Source: Chryseosolibacter indicum
Lineage (GTDB): Bacteria; Bacteroidota; Bacteroidia; Cytophagales; Cyclobacteriaceae
Length of the DNA: 55,951 nucleotides
Direction of reading: 5' to 3'
Assembly: GCF_018598585.1 (NCBI RefSeq)
Contig: NZ_JAHESD010000035.1
Coordinates: 1-55,951 of the forward strand
Made by a program: the position numbers and the translations under genes. Under the pieces are notes generated by a model. The model was given only the letters and a program-made list of their open reading frames with translations, ran no database searches and was not told the origin of the DNA. Position 1 is the first letter of the stretch. Each line of letters starts with the position of its first letter. Below are positions 55,656 through 55,951 of this stretch, piece by piece.

Positions 55656-55951
55656 ATGAATCATAATAAGCTGAGCGCTCTTCTTCTTTTTTTAGTGCTT
55701 TTTTTTCACACTGCATTGGCGCAAACAGATTATTTTAAAGTGCAGGAGAATGCTATTACAAATGATTACAACCCAGTGTTTGTTCGCTATTTCTCCACAT
55801 CAGGTACAGGCGTAAAAAAATATTATCATGAGGATCGCATCAAAGAAATTGATGTACTGCTACAGCAATATGCTGCAGTTGATTTTCCTGTACGGTCAAT
55901 GTTAGAGGTGCGTGGTCCATGGCAGTCTATTATCAAAGAAGGAATTAATTT
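55656..55951 (+). CDS. exported protein, 3' end cut by the window edge
   Basis: The ATG at 55656 opens a frame that runs off the right end after 98 complete codons. The signal peptide is clear (LSALLLFLVLFFHTALAQ, about residues 5-23), and the mature part begins TDYFKVQENAITNDYNPVFV. It follows the TANFOR-like gene by 31 bp and probably continues the operon. No domain can be named from the visible part. Confidence 0.75.
   Translation, partial: MNHNKLSALLLFLVLFFHTALAQTDYFKVQENAITNDYNPVFVRYFSTSGTGVKKYYHEDRIKEIDVLLQQYAAVDFPVRSMLEVRGPWQSIIKEGIN

Overview
This window is a piece of a Bacteroidota chromosome, most likely order Cytophagales or a close relative. The grounds are SusC/SusD pairs, FecI-type sigma/FecR/TonB receptor switches, SprB-type adhesin repeats with a type IX secretion (T9SS) C-terminal sorting domain, outer-membrane lipoproteins with relaxed lipoboxes, and weak or absent Shine-Dalgarno sites. 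I see no tRNA, rRNA, CRISPR array, intact transposase or phage gene. The genus assignment is inference.

Layout. (1) 1-1104: the 3' part of a class I mannose-6-phosphate isomerase-like gene, open at the left edge. (2) 1474-8648, minus strand: a small basic protein, then a five-gene unit read as ECF sigma, FecR, STN-type TonB receptor, very acidic lipoprotein and beta-propeller phytase. This looks like a substrate-induced phytate-phosphate uptake locus. (3) 8649-10187: a decaying zone with a frameshifted hydrolase-like remnant and a frameshifted copy of a small Bacteroidota protein whose intact paralogue lies at 26994-27566. Both copies share an upstream palindrome and three 11-bp repeats. (4) 10188-16280: SusC, SusD and an alkaline-phosphatase-superfamily enzyme, ending at a strong terminator. 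(5) 16706-26642: an ECF sigma divergent from FecR, then STN-SusC, SusD, a SusE/F-like lipoprotein and an endonuclease/exonuclease/phosphatase (EEP) lipoprotein. Loci 2, 4 and 5 each pair a TonB-dependent importer with a different phosphoester-cleaving fold, so the left half may be an organophosphate-scavenging island.

(6) 27780-35568: a probable metal-homeostasis gene run. A Fur/Zur-like palindrome precedes a His/Cys-rich membrane protein. MerC, a CxxC exported protein, an ABC ATPase, a siderophore-type TonB receptor and two DUF3526-type ABC-2 permeases follow. (7) 35950-41517: two paralogous sets of TPR-containing NarL-type sensor kinase plus LuxR-type response regulator, with the kinases diverging from a region holding three helically phased TACTG motifs. 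(8) 41610-55951: an uncharacterised surface-protein cluster. It holds a divergent 16-strand-like beta-barrel protein, a 1574-residue exported protein of no recognised family, a 1642-residue SprB-repeat adhesin with a T9SS sorting domain, a 750-residue TANFOR-like/FN3 protein with a long helical C-terminus, and the start of a further exported protein cut by the right edge. The two-component systems beside it may control it. This cluster is the best candidate for an undescribed system.
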